From Comamonadaceae bacterium (GTDB lineage: Bacteria; Pseudomonadota; Gammaproteobacteria; Burkholderiales; Burkholderiaceae_C), in NCBI GenBank assembly GCA_947458415.1, contig CANGZG010000044.1:1-15404 (forward strand): 15,404 bases of DNA, written 5' to 3'. Below the pieces are notes generated by a model. It ran no database searches. It was not told the DNA's origin and saw only the letters and a list, made by a program, of their open reading frames with translations. Both the position numbers and the translations under genes were made by a program. This document shows, piece by piece, positions 1 through 8,560 of this stretch. The number at the start of each line of letters is the position of its first letter. Position 1 is the first letter of the stretch.

Positions 1-225
1 GGTGGCGTTGTAGATAGCGACATTGGACTGGTGAATGGGCATGGTTTTTTCAACGATGCCGCCAGTGGTGCCTGCCATGGGGTTGGGCTTGGTGTGCTTT
101 TTCACCAGATTGATGCCTTCAACCAACAGGTGAGCGTCATCCTGACGAGAAGCCACTTTGCCGCGCTTGCCTTTGTCGCGGCCCGTGATGACGATGACCT
201 CATCGCCTTTGCGTAATTTGTTCAT
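1..225 (-). CDS. rplX: 50S ribosomal protein L24, C-terminus beyond window edge
   Basis: Assembly-initiator protein of the large ribosomal subunit that binds 23S rRNA domain I. Only the first 75 codons are present; the family is usually a little over 100 residues, so roughly 30 C-terminal residues lie to the left of the window. The start MNKLRKGDEVIVITGRDKGK is the conserved KOW-motif opening of bacterial L24, followed by a basic stretch (LVKKHTKPNP) and GGIVEKTMPIHQSNV, also typical. The ATG at 225 is preceded by AGGA seven bases upstream, and this Shine-Dalgarno sequence sits directly after the rplN stop. The 10-nt spacer between rplN and rplX indicates one transcript. The identification is secure; only the missing 3' part is unknown. 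Confidence 0.97.
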   Translation of the reverse strand, partial: MNKLRKGDEVIVITGRDKGKRGKVASRQDDAHLLVEGINLVKKHTKPNPMAGTTGGIVEKTMPIHQSNVAIYNAT

Positions 226-235
226 GGTCAGGTCC

Positions 236-604
236 TCAGAGAACTTCAGGGGCCAGAGAAACGATCTTCATGAAGCGCTCGGTCCGCAGTTCACGCGTGA
301 CCGGCCCGAAGATGCGGGTGCCGATGGGCTCGAGTTTGGCGTTGAGCAACACCGCTGCGTTGCCGTCAAATTTGACCAGCGAGCCATCGCTGCGGCGAAT
401 GCCTTTGGCGGTGCGAACCACCACGGCACTGTAGATTTCGCCTTTTTTGACACGGCCACGGGGCGCGGCCTCTTTGATGCTGACTTTGATGATGTCGCCC
501 ACACTGGCATAACGTCGCTTAGAACCGCCGAGCACCTTGATGCACAAAACGGACTTCGCGCCGGTGTTGTCGGCGACCTCTAACCTGGATTCTGTCTGGA
601 TCAT
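236..604 (-). CDS. rplN: 50S ribosomal protein L14
   Basis: Large-subunit protein that sits at the subunit interface and contacts 16S rRNA. The 122-residue product begins MIQTESRLEVADNTGAKSVL and carries the family core (IKVLGGSKRRYASVGD, then GEIYSAVVVRTAKGIRR) and ends in FMKIVSLAPEVL. The length equals the usual 122 residues. The frame stays open 17 codons further upstream from a GTG, but that extension (to 655) has no family counterpart and is rejected. The ribosome site is modest (GGGA about 7 bases before the ATG). rplN is the first gene of the spc operon in E. coli, and here too nothing ribosomal precedes it: the gene upstream is glpD. The operon continues into rplX. Confidence 0.98.
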   Translation of the reverse strand: MIQTESRLEVADNTGAKSVLCIKVLGGSKRRYASVGDIIKVSIKEAAPRGRVKKGEIYSAVVVRTAKGIRRSDGSLVKFDGNAAVLLNAKLEPIGTRIFGPVTRELRTERFMKIVSLAPEVL

Positions 605-726
605 TTCTGTTTCCCAACTTGTATCGTCAGCAACCCGTCCACCATGGCCGCGCACTCACGATCAGTCTTGGGCCCGTCAACTGAACGGCAACCATTTGCT
701 GCGCAGTTGTTTGGGGCGTGACTTCC

Positions 727-742
727 CTGCTTTTTTGAGCAG
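727..742 (-). other. Small hairpin at predicted 5' end of the rplN message
   Basis: Inverted repeat CTGCT / AGCAG around a 6-base loop. It lies a few bases downstream of the predicted transcription start, so it would fold at the extreme 5' end of the ribosomal transcript. A 5' stem-loop of this kind can protect mRNA from 5'-end-dependent decay; that role is inference. The stem is only 5 bp and could be coincidental. Confidence 0.3.
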
Positions 743-750
743 AGCCGACT

Positions 751-781
751 ATTATGGCACATTTTCAGCGCCGCAAGTCAG
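751..781 (-). promoter_or_regulatory. Candidate sigma-70 promoter with extended -10 for rplN-rplX
   Basis: On the minus strand the -10 hexamer CATAAT (751-756) is preceded by TGC (757-759), giving an extended -10 element TGC-CATAAT. The best -35 candidate, CTGACT (776-781), is weak and lies at a long 19-bp spacing, which an extended -10 can compensate. Transcription would start around 744, leaving a leader of about 140 nt before the rplN ATG. This is a visual match only. Position fits the need for a strong promoter where the ribosomal operon begins. Confidence 0.45.
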
Positions 782-832
782 ATTCGCCGTTTTTTTGTCA
801 CAGCCACGGGGCTGGCAACCAGAAAGCCGCAT

Positions 833-2401
833 TCAAGGGGTCAAAACATAGCCTTTGGCGACCAGCAAATAATCCTTAAGTTCGGATTTGGTACAGCCTT
901 CCTCGTCCAAAATCGCCGCCACTTGTGCTGCCACCGCCATGGAGGCTTTGGCATCCAAAAACAACAGCCGGGATCGACGCGCCAGCACATCCTCGACATT
1001 GCGGGCATATTCGTGCCGAACCGCAAACCTCACCATGGCTTCGCTCAAACCAGCCGCCAGCCAATGTTGGGCGCCAGGCAATTGCTCGACTTGGCGTTGT
1101 TCATCGCCATACAAATGCAAGCCCTGCGGCTGGGTCAGACTGACCGGCGCAGTGTGTGTCTGTTGAGCGCCCATGAAACGTGGCCTGTCTCGGCCGAGGT
1201 CAGACGCAGTCGCTGGCAACATCTGGTGCGCCTCGCACTGCGCCAACACGTCCTGCGCCATGGCGCGGTAGGTGGTCCACTTGCCACCCGTCACGGTCAC
1301 CAGACCACTGCGGCTGACGCTCACAGAATGCTCTCTGCTCAACCCCTTGGTGCTGTGGTCCTGCTCAGCCGTGCGCTTGACCAGTGGCCGCAAACCCACC
1401 CAAACACTGCGCACATCACTGCGCCCCAAAGGTTGAGACAAATAGCGGGCTGACTCATTCAATATGAACGCCACTTCGTCTTCAAACGGCTGGGGTTCTC
1501 TGGGCATGTCAGAGCGCGGTGTGTCTGTGGTTCCCAAAATGACTTTGCCCAGCCACGGCACCGCAAACAGCACGCGCCCGTCGACGGTCTTGGGCACCAA
1601 CAAAGCATGCTCGCCCGGCAAAAAGCCACGGTCAACCACCAGGTGCACGCCTTGGCTGGGTGTCACCATCGGGGTCACCGGCACACCTTGGGCATCGGCG
1701 TCCAGCTGCCGCAACTGGTCAACCCAAACGCCCGTGGCATTGATCACACACTTGGCCCGTACTTCATAGGCTTGGCCGGTTTCGCCATCTTCACAAACCA
1801 GTGTTTTCAACCGCCCGCTGGCATGTTGGAGCTGGGTGACCGCGCAATAGTTGATGAGCAAGGCGCCTTCACGCGCAGCGGTCCGCGCCAAGGTGATGGC
1901 AAACCGCGCGTCGTCAAACTGACCGTCCCAATACTGAACGCCCCCATGCAAACCTTGCGGCCTGAGCCCGGGCATGCGTGAGAGCACCTCTTGCGACGTT
2001 AAAAATTCGGTGCGGCCCAACCCATGGGTGCCCGCTAAAAAATCGTACAGCTTCAAGCCACTGCCATAAAACCAGGTCTCCCACCAACGGTAAGACGGCA
2101 TGACAAACGGAATAGGCTGGGCAAGATGGGGCGCATCCTGCAACAACACAGAGCGCTCATGCAAAGCTTCGCGCACCAGGCTGACATTGCCTTGCGCCAA
2201 ATAACGCACGCCTCCATGGACGAGCTTGGTTGAACGAGACGATGTGCCCTTGGCGAAATCGTGCGAGTCCAGCAAGACCACCTTGTGTCCCCGCGAACTG
2301 GCCTCCAAGGCAACCCCCAGACCCGTGGCACCGCCGCCAATGATGGCAATGTCAAAGCTGGAGGTTTCGGCCAGCCGCTGAAATAATGCTTTGCGGGTCA
2401 T
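833..2401 (-). CDS. glpD: Aerobic glycerol-3-phosphate dehydrogenase (FAD, membrane-associated)
   Basis: Oxidises sn-glycerol-3-phosphate to dihydroxyacetone phosphate and passes electrons to ubiquinone at the inner membrane. The 522-residue protein has the N-terminal FAD-binding Rossmann motif GGGATGLG (residues 22-29), the family signature KGTSSRSTKLVHGGVRYL (51-68), a later GTTDT motif, and a C-terminal domain beginning around RHEYARNVEDVLARRSR. Length is close to the E. coli enzyme (about 500). The ATG at 2401 is the only sensible start because an in-frame TGA lies two codons upstream, yet there is no visible Shine-Dalgarno sequence. It is the last gene of the glycerol operon, 88 nt after glpV and separated from it by a strong hairpin. 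It supplies the step after GlpK in the same pathway. Confidence 0.96.
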   Translation of the reverse strand: MTRKALFQRLAETSSFDIAIIGGGATGLGVALEASSRGHKVVLLDSHDFAKGTSSRSTKLVHGGVRYLAQGNVSLVREALHERSVLLQDAPHLAQPIPFVMPSYRWWETWFYGSGLKLYDFLAGTHGLGRTEFLTSQEVLSRMPGLRPQGLHGGVQYWDGQFDDARFAITLARTAAREGALLINYCAVTQLQHASGRLKTLVCEDGETGQAYEVRAKCVINATGVWVDQLRQLDADAQGVPVTPMVTPSQGVHLVVDRGFLPGEHALLVPKTVDGRVLFAVPWLGKVILGTTDTPRSDMPREPQPFEDEVAFILNESARYLSQPLGRSDVRSVWVGLRPLVKRTAEQDHSTKGLSREHSVSVSRSGLVTVTGGKWTTYRAMAQDVLAQCEAHQMLPATASDLGRDRPRFMGAQQTHTAPVSLTQPQGLHLYGDEQRQVEQLPGAQHWLAAGLSEAMVRFAVRHEYARNVEDVLARRSRLLFLDAKASMAVAAQVAAILDEEGCTKSELKDYLLVAKGYVLTP

Positions 2402-2447
2402 GGGTCACAGACCAATGCAGGCCCGTCACCAGAACGCGACAGGCCCT

Positions 2448-2486
2448 CAGACACGGGGCATCGCCACCAAGCGACGCCCCTGTCTG
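2448..2486 (-). other. Strong intercistronic hairpin between glpV and glpD
   Basis: Read on the minus strand, the arm CAGACAGGGGCGTCGC pairs with GCGATGCCCCGTGTCTG across a 6-base loop TTGGTG. This gives 16 base pairs, including one G-U wobble, with a single bulged base. No T-run follows, so it is not a classic intrinsic terminator. It sits just after the glpV stop. In ABC operons such hairpins commonly shield the 3' end of the binding-protein message, which would leave GlpV more abundant than the gene beyond it. The wobble pair exists only in the sense RNA, which favours a function in the operon's own transcript. Confidence 0.65.
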
Positions 2487-2489
2487 TCA

Positions 2490-4223
<1,734 letters not shown>

Positions 4224-4304
4224 GCCAGTCTCCTAAAAAAATCCCCTTGCTTTGAAAAACACGTGTCTTGGGGAAATGACAGACCGTGTCAAGGAATGGT
4301 CTGG

Positions 4305-4613
4305 CTAGCCCTTGCGCATCACAAGAACCAACCACACCGCGCTCATTGCGGTTGCCCACCAAATGGAAGGCTCCGCGCTCAAACTGAACCACACCAACAT
4401 TTCTCCTGCCAAGCCCACGAACATCAAATGCACATACGCTGAACCCAGCAAACCAATGAACAACCGGTCGCCGCGGGTGGTCACCAACGGCAACCAACCT
4501 TTGCGCGCCACGGTGGGCGAGCGTCGCTCCCACACCGTCATGCCGATCAACATCAACACGATGCAAATGAAAAAGACCGCCACCGGCAAGGTCCAAACCA
4601 TCCACTCAAGCAT
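4305..4613 (-). CDS. glpU: Small inner-membrane protein, DUF2160 type (GlpU)
   Basis: A 102-residue hydrophobic protein with about three membrane segments (near residues 5-25, 52-70 and 83-98). Between the first two lie the conserved elements MTVWERRSPTVARKG and TTRGDRLFIGLL that I recognise from the DUF2160 family (predicted small integral membrane proteins). It is the GlpU position of the glycerol ABC operon; its biochemical role is not established to my knowledge. I chose the ATG at 4613 because AGGAG stands 8 bases before it. The GTG three codons upstream (4622) directly abuts that ribosome site and cannot use it. The gene starts 15 nt after the glpQ stop, so it is part of the same transcript. 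It may be an accessory subunit of the transporter, which is inference. Confidence 0.85.
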   Translation of the reverse strand: MLEWMVWTLPVAVFFICIVLMLIGMTVWERRSPTVARKGWLPLVTTRGDRLFIGLLGSAYVHLMFVGLAGEMLVWFSLSAEPSIWWATAMSAVWLVLVMRKG

Positions 4614-4628
4614 GTGTTGCACTCCTGT

Positions 4629-5441
4629 TCATACGCGTCCCATGGCAAAACCTTTGGCGATGTAATGCCGCACAAACCAAATCACGATGGCGCCGGGCAC
4701 GATGGTCAACACACCGGCCGCAGCCAACGTGGCCCAGTCCATGCCGGAGGCGCTGACAGTGCGCGTCATGGTTGCCACGATCGGCTTGGCATTGACGCTG
4801 GTGAGCGTGCGCGCCAGCAGCAACTCGACCCAACTGAACATGAAGCAAAAGAAGGCTGTCACGCCGACACCGGCTTTGATCAGCGGCAAAAACACTTTGA
4901 CAAAAAACGCCGGAAAGCTGTAGCCATCGATGTAGGCGGTTTCGTCAATTTCACGTGGAATGCCGCTCATGAAGCCTTCCAAAATCCACACCGCCAAGGG
5001 CACGTTGAACAACAAATGCGCCATCGCCACCGCGATATGCGTGTCCATCAATCCCACGGTGCTGTAGAGCTGAAAAAACGGCAGCAAAAACACGGCAGGC
5101 GGTGTCATGCGGTTGGTCAACAACCAGAAAAACACATGCTTGTCACCCAAAAAGCTGTAGCGTGAAAACGCATAAGCAGCGGGCAAGGCCACCAGCACCG
5201 AAATCACCGTGTTGATCAGCACATAAATCAGGCTGTTGATATAGCCCGAATACCATGACGGGTCAGTGAAGATGGTCAGGTAATTGTCCCAAGTCGGGTC
5301 TGCCGGAAACAAAGCAAAACTCGAGAGGATTTCTTGGTTGGTGCGCAAGCTCATGTTGACCATCCAATAAATGGGCAACAAGGCAAACACCATGTAGAGC
5401 ACCAAGAACACCGTGCGCTTTTTGAAACGGCGTTCATCCAT
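4629..5441 (-). CDS. glpQ: Glycerol ABC transporter permease (GlpQ type, MalG-like)
   Basis: One of two inner-membrane permease subunits of the glycerol importer. The 270-residue protein has about six membrane segments, beginning with VFLVLYMVFALLPIYW near the N-terminus. Towards the C-terminus it carries the EAA loop (EIDETAYIDGYSF, ending in FLPLIKAG) that docks on the ATPase. Length and the ending FVRHYIAKGFAMGRV fit MalG-like permeases. The ATG at 5441 is preferred over an in-frame GTG at 5471 because AGGAG lies 7 bases before the ATG and the GTG has none. The start overlaps the glpP stop by 8 nt, which implies translational coupling. The name follows the Rhizobium nomenclature and is unrelated to the E. 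coli glycerophosphodiesterase GlpQ. Confidence 0.92.
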   Translation of the reverse strand: MDERRFKKRTVFLVLYMVFALLPIYWMVNMSLRTNQEILSSFALFPADPTWDNYLTIFTDPSWYSGYINSLIYVLINTVISVLVALPAAYAFSRYSFLGDKHVFFWLLTNRMTPPAVFLLPFFQLYSTVGLMDTHIAVAMAHLLFNVPLAVWILEGFMSGIPREIDETAYIDGYSFPAFFVKVFLPLIKAGVGVTAFFCFMFSWVELLLARTLTSVNAKPIVATMTRTVSASGMDWATLAAAGVLTIVPGAIVIWFVRHYIAKGFAMGRV

Positions 5442-6315
5442 GTTCGCTCTCCTTGGCTTGGGTGCCGACACTTTGCATCCAGTTGTAAAGAATGAAGCAC
5501 AACAGCAGAATGATCAAGAAGTAAATCAGCGAAAACGCCGCAGCCGGCCCAAGGTCAAATTGGCCCACCGCTTTTTGCGTCAGGTATTGGCTCAAAAACG
5601 TGGTGGCATTGCCCGGCCCACCACCCGTCAACACAAACGGTTCGGTGTAAATCATGAAACTGTCCATGAACCGCAGCAACACCGCAATGACCAGCACACC
5701 GCGCAACTTGGGCAATTGGATGAACCTGAACACCGCCCACTTGGACGCGCCGTCAATTTGCGCGGCTTGGTAGTAAGCATCGGGAATGCTGCGCAAACCC
5801 GCATAAGCCAGCAAAGCCACCAACGGGGTCCAGTGCCAGATGTCCATGACCAGCACCGTCAGCCAAGCGTCACGGGCATTGCCGGTGTAGTTGTACTCAA
5901 TGCCCATGGCTTGCAAAGTGGCCCCCAACAAACCAATGTCTGCGCGGCCAAAAATTTGCCAGATGGTGCCCACCACATTCCACGGAATCAACAATGACAA
6001 GGCCAACAACACCAAGGTCACGGACGCCTGCCATCCCTTGGCAGGCATGGACAAAGCCAGCGCAATTCCCAGCGGGATTTCTATCAACAGCACGGACAAA
6101 GAAAACACCAATTGGCGCCACAACGCATCATGCAAATCTTGGTCACGCATGACGGCGGCAAACCATTCGGTGCCGACAAACACCCGCCGTTCAGGCGAAA
6201 TGATGTCTTGAACCGAGTAATTGACCACGGTCATCAACGGCAAGATGGCCGAAAACGCCACGCAAACCACCACCGGCAGAATCAGAAACCAGGCTTTTTG
6301 ATTGACTGGTTTCAT
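5434..6315 (-). CDS. glpP: Glycerol ABC transporter permease (GlpP type, MalF-like)
   Basis: Partner permease of GlpQ. The 293-residue protein starts MKPVNQKAWFLILPVVVC and has about six hydrophobic segments, with the EAA loop YYQAAQIDGASKWAVF...IQLPKLRG before the last ones. The segment EPFVLTGGGPGNATTFLSQY is typical of sugar-transport permeases of the MalF/UgpA kind. The start chosen is the ATG at 6315, which shares bases with the glpT stop (ATGA, 4-nt overlap) and has AGGAG 8 bases upstream. An alternative GTG at 6324 would sit inside that spacing and is less likely. It overlaps glpQ by 8 nt at its end. The name is that of the Rhizobium glycerol system. Confidence 0.92.
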   Translation of the reverse strand: MKPVNQKAWFLILPVVVCVAFSAILPLMTVVNYSVQDIISPERRVFVGTEWFAAVMRDQDLHDALWRQLVFSLSVLLIEIPLGIALALSMPAKGWQASVTLVLLALSLLIPWNVVGTIWQIFGRADIGLLGATLQAMGIEYNYTGNARDAWLTVLVMDIWHWTPLVALLAYAGLRSIPDAYYQAAQIDGASKWAVFRFIQLPKLRGVLVIAVLLRFMDSFMIYTEPFVLTGGGPGNATTFLSQYLTQKAVGQFDLGPAAAFSLIYFLIILLLCFILYNWMQSVGTQAKESEHG

Positions 6316-7403
6316 GCAATCCACTCCTCGTTTTCATAGAAGCAACTGTGCGTGCCCATCACCTGCACATGCACCGTCTCACCCACTTGCCATTGGCTGG
6401 CGACAGTACCTGCCAACCGAACGCGCACCACACCGGCATCGCATTCGGTGGTCAGCAAACCACTGGTGCCCAGGTCTTGCCAGCGCAACACCTTCGCCGG
6501 CAAACTGCCGGGCACCGGTTGTGCATGCACCGAGATGTATTCGGGCCGAACGCCCAACTTCAAAGAACGCGTGCCCGCCAACTGCTGCGCCAAGGGCGCG
6601 GGCAATGCCAGCGTGGCCGAGCCAATCTGCAAGGCTTGCTGCGTGCACACCGCAGGCAAAAAGTTCATGCCGGGTGAACCAATGAAATGTCCGACAAAGG
6701 TGTGCGCCGGGCGCTCGAACAAGGCTTCAGCGCTGCCCACTTGCACCGCACGACCGCGGGTCATCACAACCACTTCCTGTGCAAACGTCAACGCTTCGAC
6801 TTGATCGTGGGTGACATAAATCAAGGTGTGCTTGAGTTCTTGGTGCACTTGCTTGAGTTTTCTGCGCAGTTGCCATTTCAAATGCGGGTCAATCACCGTC
6901 AAGGGTTCATCAAACAAAATGGCCGCCACATCCGGGCGGACCAGACCGCGGCCCAAGGAGATTTTTTGTTTGGCGTCGGCGGACAGTCCGGCCGCACGCT
7001 GGTCGAGTTGCGAATTGAGTTCGAGCATTTCAGCGATTTGACCCACCCGCTGGCGAATCTGTGCCTTTGGCATCTGCCGGTTCAGCAAGGGGAAGGCCAG
7101 GTTCTCGGCCACGGTCATCGTGTCGTAGATGACGGGAAACTGAAACACTTGGGCTATGTTGCGCTGCTGCGGTGTGAGTGCGGTGACATCTTCACCATTG
7201 AATGTGACATGCCCATGCGACGGCTTGACCAAGCCGGAAATGAGGTTGAGCATGGTGGTCTTGCCGCAACCGGAAGGCCCGAGCAGCGCATATGCCCCCC
7301 CGGCCTTGAACGACATCTTCAATGGCAGCAAAGCGTAATCGCTGTCTTGTTGCGGGTCAGGGTGGTAGGCATGCGCCAGGTCCAAGTCGATGTGCGCCAC
7401 CAT
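6312..7403 (-). CDS. glpT: Glycerol ABC transporter ATPase (GlpT type) with non-consensus signature motif
   Basis: Cytoplasmic ATP-hydrolysing subunit, 363 residues, MalK-like in plan: ATPase domain to about residue 240, then a C-terminal TOBE-type regulatory domain. Visible motifs are Walker A GPSGCGKT (42-49), Q-loop Q88, Walker B ILFDE (162-166) with the catalytic Glu, and the switch histidine H199 in YVTHDQ. The ABC signature is not LSGGQ but LSADAKQ (140-146), followed by KISLGRGLV. Because the partner GlpS has a normal signature but lacks the switch histidine, the two probably form an asymmetric heterodimer. The start is the ATG at 7403, one base after the glpS stop, with a G-rich ribosome site (GGGGGAA) just inside glpS. 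It is unrelated to the E. coli glycerol-3-phosphate antiporter GlpT. Confidence 0.93.
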   Translation of the reverse strand: MVAHIDLDLAHAYHPDPQQDSDYALLPLKMSFKAGGAYALLGPSGCGKTTMLNLISGLVKPSHGHVTFNGEDVTALTPQQRNIAQVFQFPVIYDTMTVAENLAFPLLNRQMPKAQIRQRVGQIAEMLELNSQLDQRAAGLSADAKQKISLGRGLVRPDVAAILFDEPLTVIDPHLKWQLRRKLKQVHQELKHTLIYVTHDQVEALTFAQEVVVMTRGRAVQVGSAEALFERPAHTFVGHFIGSPGMNFLPAVCTQQALQIGSATLALPAPLAQQLAGTRSLKLGVRPEYISVHAQPVPGSLPAKVLRWQDLGTSGLLTTECDAGVVRVRLAGTVASQWQVGETVHVQVMGTHSCFYENEEWIA

Positions 7404-7404
7404 G

Positions 7405-8484
7405 TCAGTGTTCCCCCGCCTGGCCCACGGGCGAGCGCATCAGCTCGCCTTGGCTGTCGAACACATAGGCATCCCGTTCATTGACATACACCATCAACGC
7501 GGCACCGATCTCGAAGAAATGCACGCCTGTTTTTTGCATCACCAATTCCATCGAACCACAACGCAGGTGAACAAACGTGTCGGTGCCGGAAATCTCGGCC
7601 AACTGAACCATGGCCTTCAGGCCCAGGTCACCCGGGCGCATGTCGGTGCGCAAGGCGGTGGCCCGCCAACCCAACTGCACTTGAGCGGCGCTGCCGGCGG
7701 TCTGCGTCAACATCAATTCGCTGTGGTTGTCCAACTGCCAGCCGCCTGCGGCCAGCGCGCGCGCCTGCAACACATTCATCGGCGGGTCGCTGAAGGCCCT
7801 GGCCACATCCAGCGACTGGGGCTGGCGAAACACTTCCAGCGTGGGCCCGTATTGCAGTACACGGCCTTCTTTCATCACGGCTGTGTGCCCGCCCAACAGC
7901 AAGGCCTCGGTGGGTTCGGTGGTGGCGTAAACCACCGTGCCACTGCCCGCCTCGAACAGTTGGGTCAAGTCTTCGCGCAATTCTTCACGCAGCTTGTAAT
8001 CGAGGTTGACCAAAGGCTCGTCCAAAAACATCAACGGCGCTTGTTTGGCCAAGGCACGTGCCAATGCCACCCGCTGCTGCTGGCCACCGGACAAAGCCGC
8101 AGGCAACCGGTCTAAAAACGGCTCGATCCGCAAGCGCTTGGCCAAGGCCTTGACCTTGTGCGCAATGTCCGAGTCGCCGCGTAAGCGCATGGGTGAAGCG
8201 ATGTTGTCGAACACGCTCATGGAGGGGTAGTTGATGAACTGCTGGTAGACCATGGCCACATTGCGCTCGCGCACACCCACCCCGGTGACATCCCGCCCGT
8301 CTGCCCACACCCGCCCTTGACTGGGCGTATCCAAGCCTGCCATCAAGCGCATCAAACTGGTTTTACCGGCCTGTGTCGCACCCAGCAACACCGTCACCGC
8401 ATTCGGCACCAAGGCCAAGCTCAATGGGTAAATGTGCATCTGCCCGCCTACCGCCTGGCTGATCTGGTCTAGTTTCAAGGTCAT
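7405..8484 (-). CDS. glpS: Glycerol ABC transporter ATPase (GlpS type) lacking the switch histidine
   Basis: Second ATPase subunit and first gene of the operon, 359 residues. From the chosen start MTLKLDQISQAVGGQMHIYP it shows Walker A GATQAGKT (35-42), a Q-loop around Q81-Q82, the canonical signature LSGGQQQR (131-138) and Walker B LMFLDE (151-156). At the H-loop, where ABC proteins normally have YVTHD, the sequence is YATTEP, so position 189 is Thr instead of His. A C-terminal TOBE-type domain follows. The frame is open a further 48 codons upstream to a non-ATG start at 8628, but that stretch is basic, low-complexity and lies in the promoter region, so I reject it. No good Shine-Dalgarno sequence precedes the ATG at 8484, which is noteworthy for the leading gene. 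Confidence 0.9.
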   Translation of the reverse strand: MTLKLDQISQAVGGQMHIYPLSLALVPNAVTVLLGATQAGKTSLMRLMAGLDTPSQGRVWADGRDVTGVGVRERNVAMVYQQFINYPSMSVFDNIASPMRLRGDSDIAHKVKALAKRLRIEPFLDRLPAALSGGQQQRVALARALAKQAPLMFLDEPLVNLDYKLREELREDLTQLFEAGSGTVVYATTEPTEALLLGGHTAVMKEGRVLQYGPTLEVFRQPQSLDVARAFSDPPMNVLQARALAAGGWQLDNHSELMLTQTAGSAAQVQLGWRATALRTDMRPGDLGLKAMVQLAEISGTDTFVHLRCGSMELVMQKTGVHFFEIGAALMVYVNERDAYVFDSQGELMRSPVGQAGEH

Positions 8485-8522
8485 GGCTGGCAGCTGTGTT
8501 CCATGTCGAATCGGGTCAATGA

Positions 8523-8560
8523 GGCGGCATCCCGGCCGTGCCGCCGGATTTTCTTTTCTT
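8523..8560 (+). terminator. Hairpin with T-rich tail on the plus strand (terminator-like)
   Basis: GGCGGCA and TGCCGCC form a perfect 7-bp GC-rich stem around a 9-base loop, followed on the plus strand by GGA and a T-rich tail (TTTTCTTTTCTTTTC). In shape this resembles a rho-independent terminator for plus-strand RNA, for example antisense transcription coming out of glpS toward glpR. On the minus strand the same hairpin would lie in the glpS 5' leader, 39-61 bases before the ATG, with an A-rich flank on its 5' side. Which strand matters cannot be told from sequence. The T tail is interrupted by C, which weakens the terminator reading. Confidence 0.35.

Larger units (their letters stand above)
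605..832. other. Intergenic region between glpD and rplN
   Basis: A 228-bp stretch with no convincing gene. It holds the candidate promoter of the ribosomal operon (751-781) and a small hairpin at the expected 5' end of that message (727-742). Reading in the minus direction, a hairpin CAGCC-CCGT-GGCTG follows glpD near 801-814 but has A residues rather than T residues after it, so it is not an intrinsic terminator. A 22-codon open frame starts at 695 and stops at 627 on the minus strand; it has no ribosome site and no recognisable content. No clear terminator separates the glp operon from the ribosomal operon. Confidence 0.6.

Noticed and set aside
605..655. N-terminal extension of rplN from an upstream GTG
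   Set aside because: It adds 17 residues with no counterpart in L14, whose bacterial length is 122 residues starting MIQ.
627..695. 22-codon leader ORF upstream of rplN on the minus strand
   Set aside because: No ribosome site, no family resemblance and no codon run suggesting attenuation.
801..814. Intrinsic terminator after glpD
   Set aside because: The hairpin CAGCC-CCGT-GGCTG is followed by A residues on the minus strand, not T residues.
2418..2446. Direct repeat CAGGCCC upstream of glpD
   Set aside because: A 7-bp repeat in GC-rich sequence is expected by chance and has no supporting context.
4224..4270. Attenuator before glpV (CCCC/GGGG stem followed by T7)
   Set aside because: The stem is only about 5 bp across a loop of more than 20 bases, and the T-run directly precedes a normal ribosome site.
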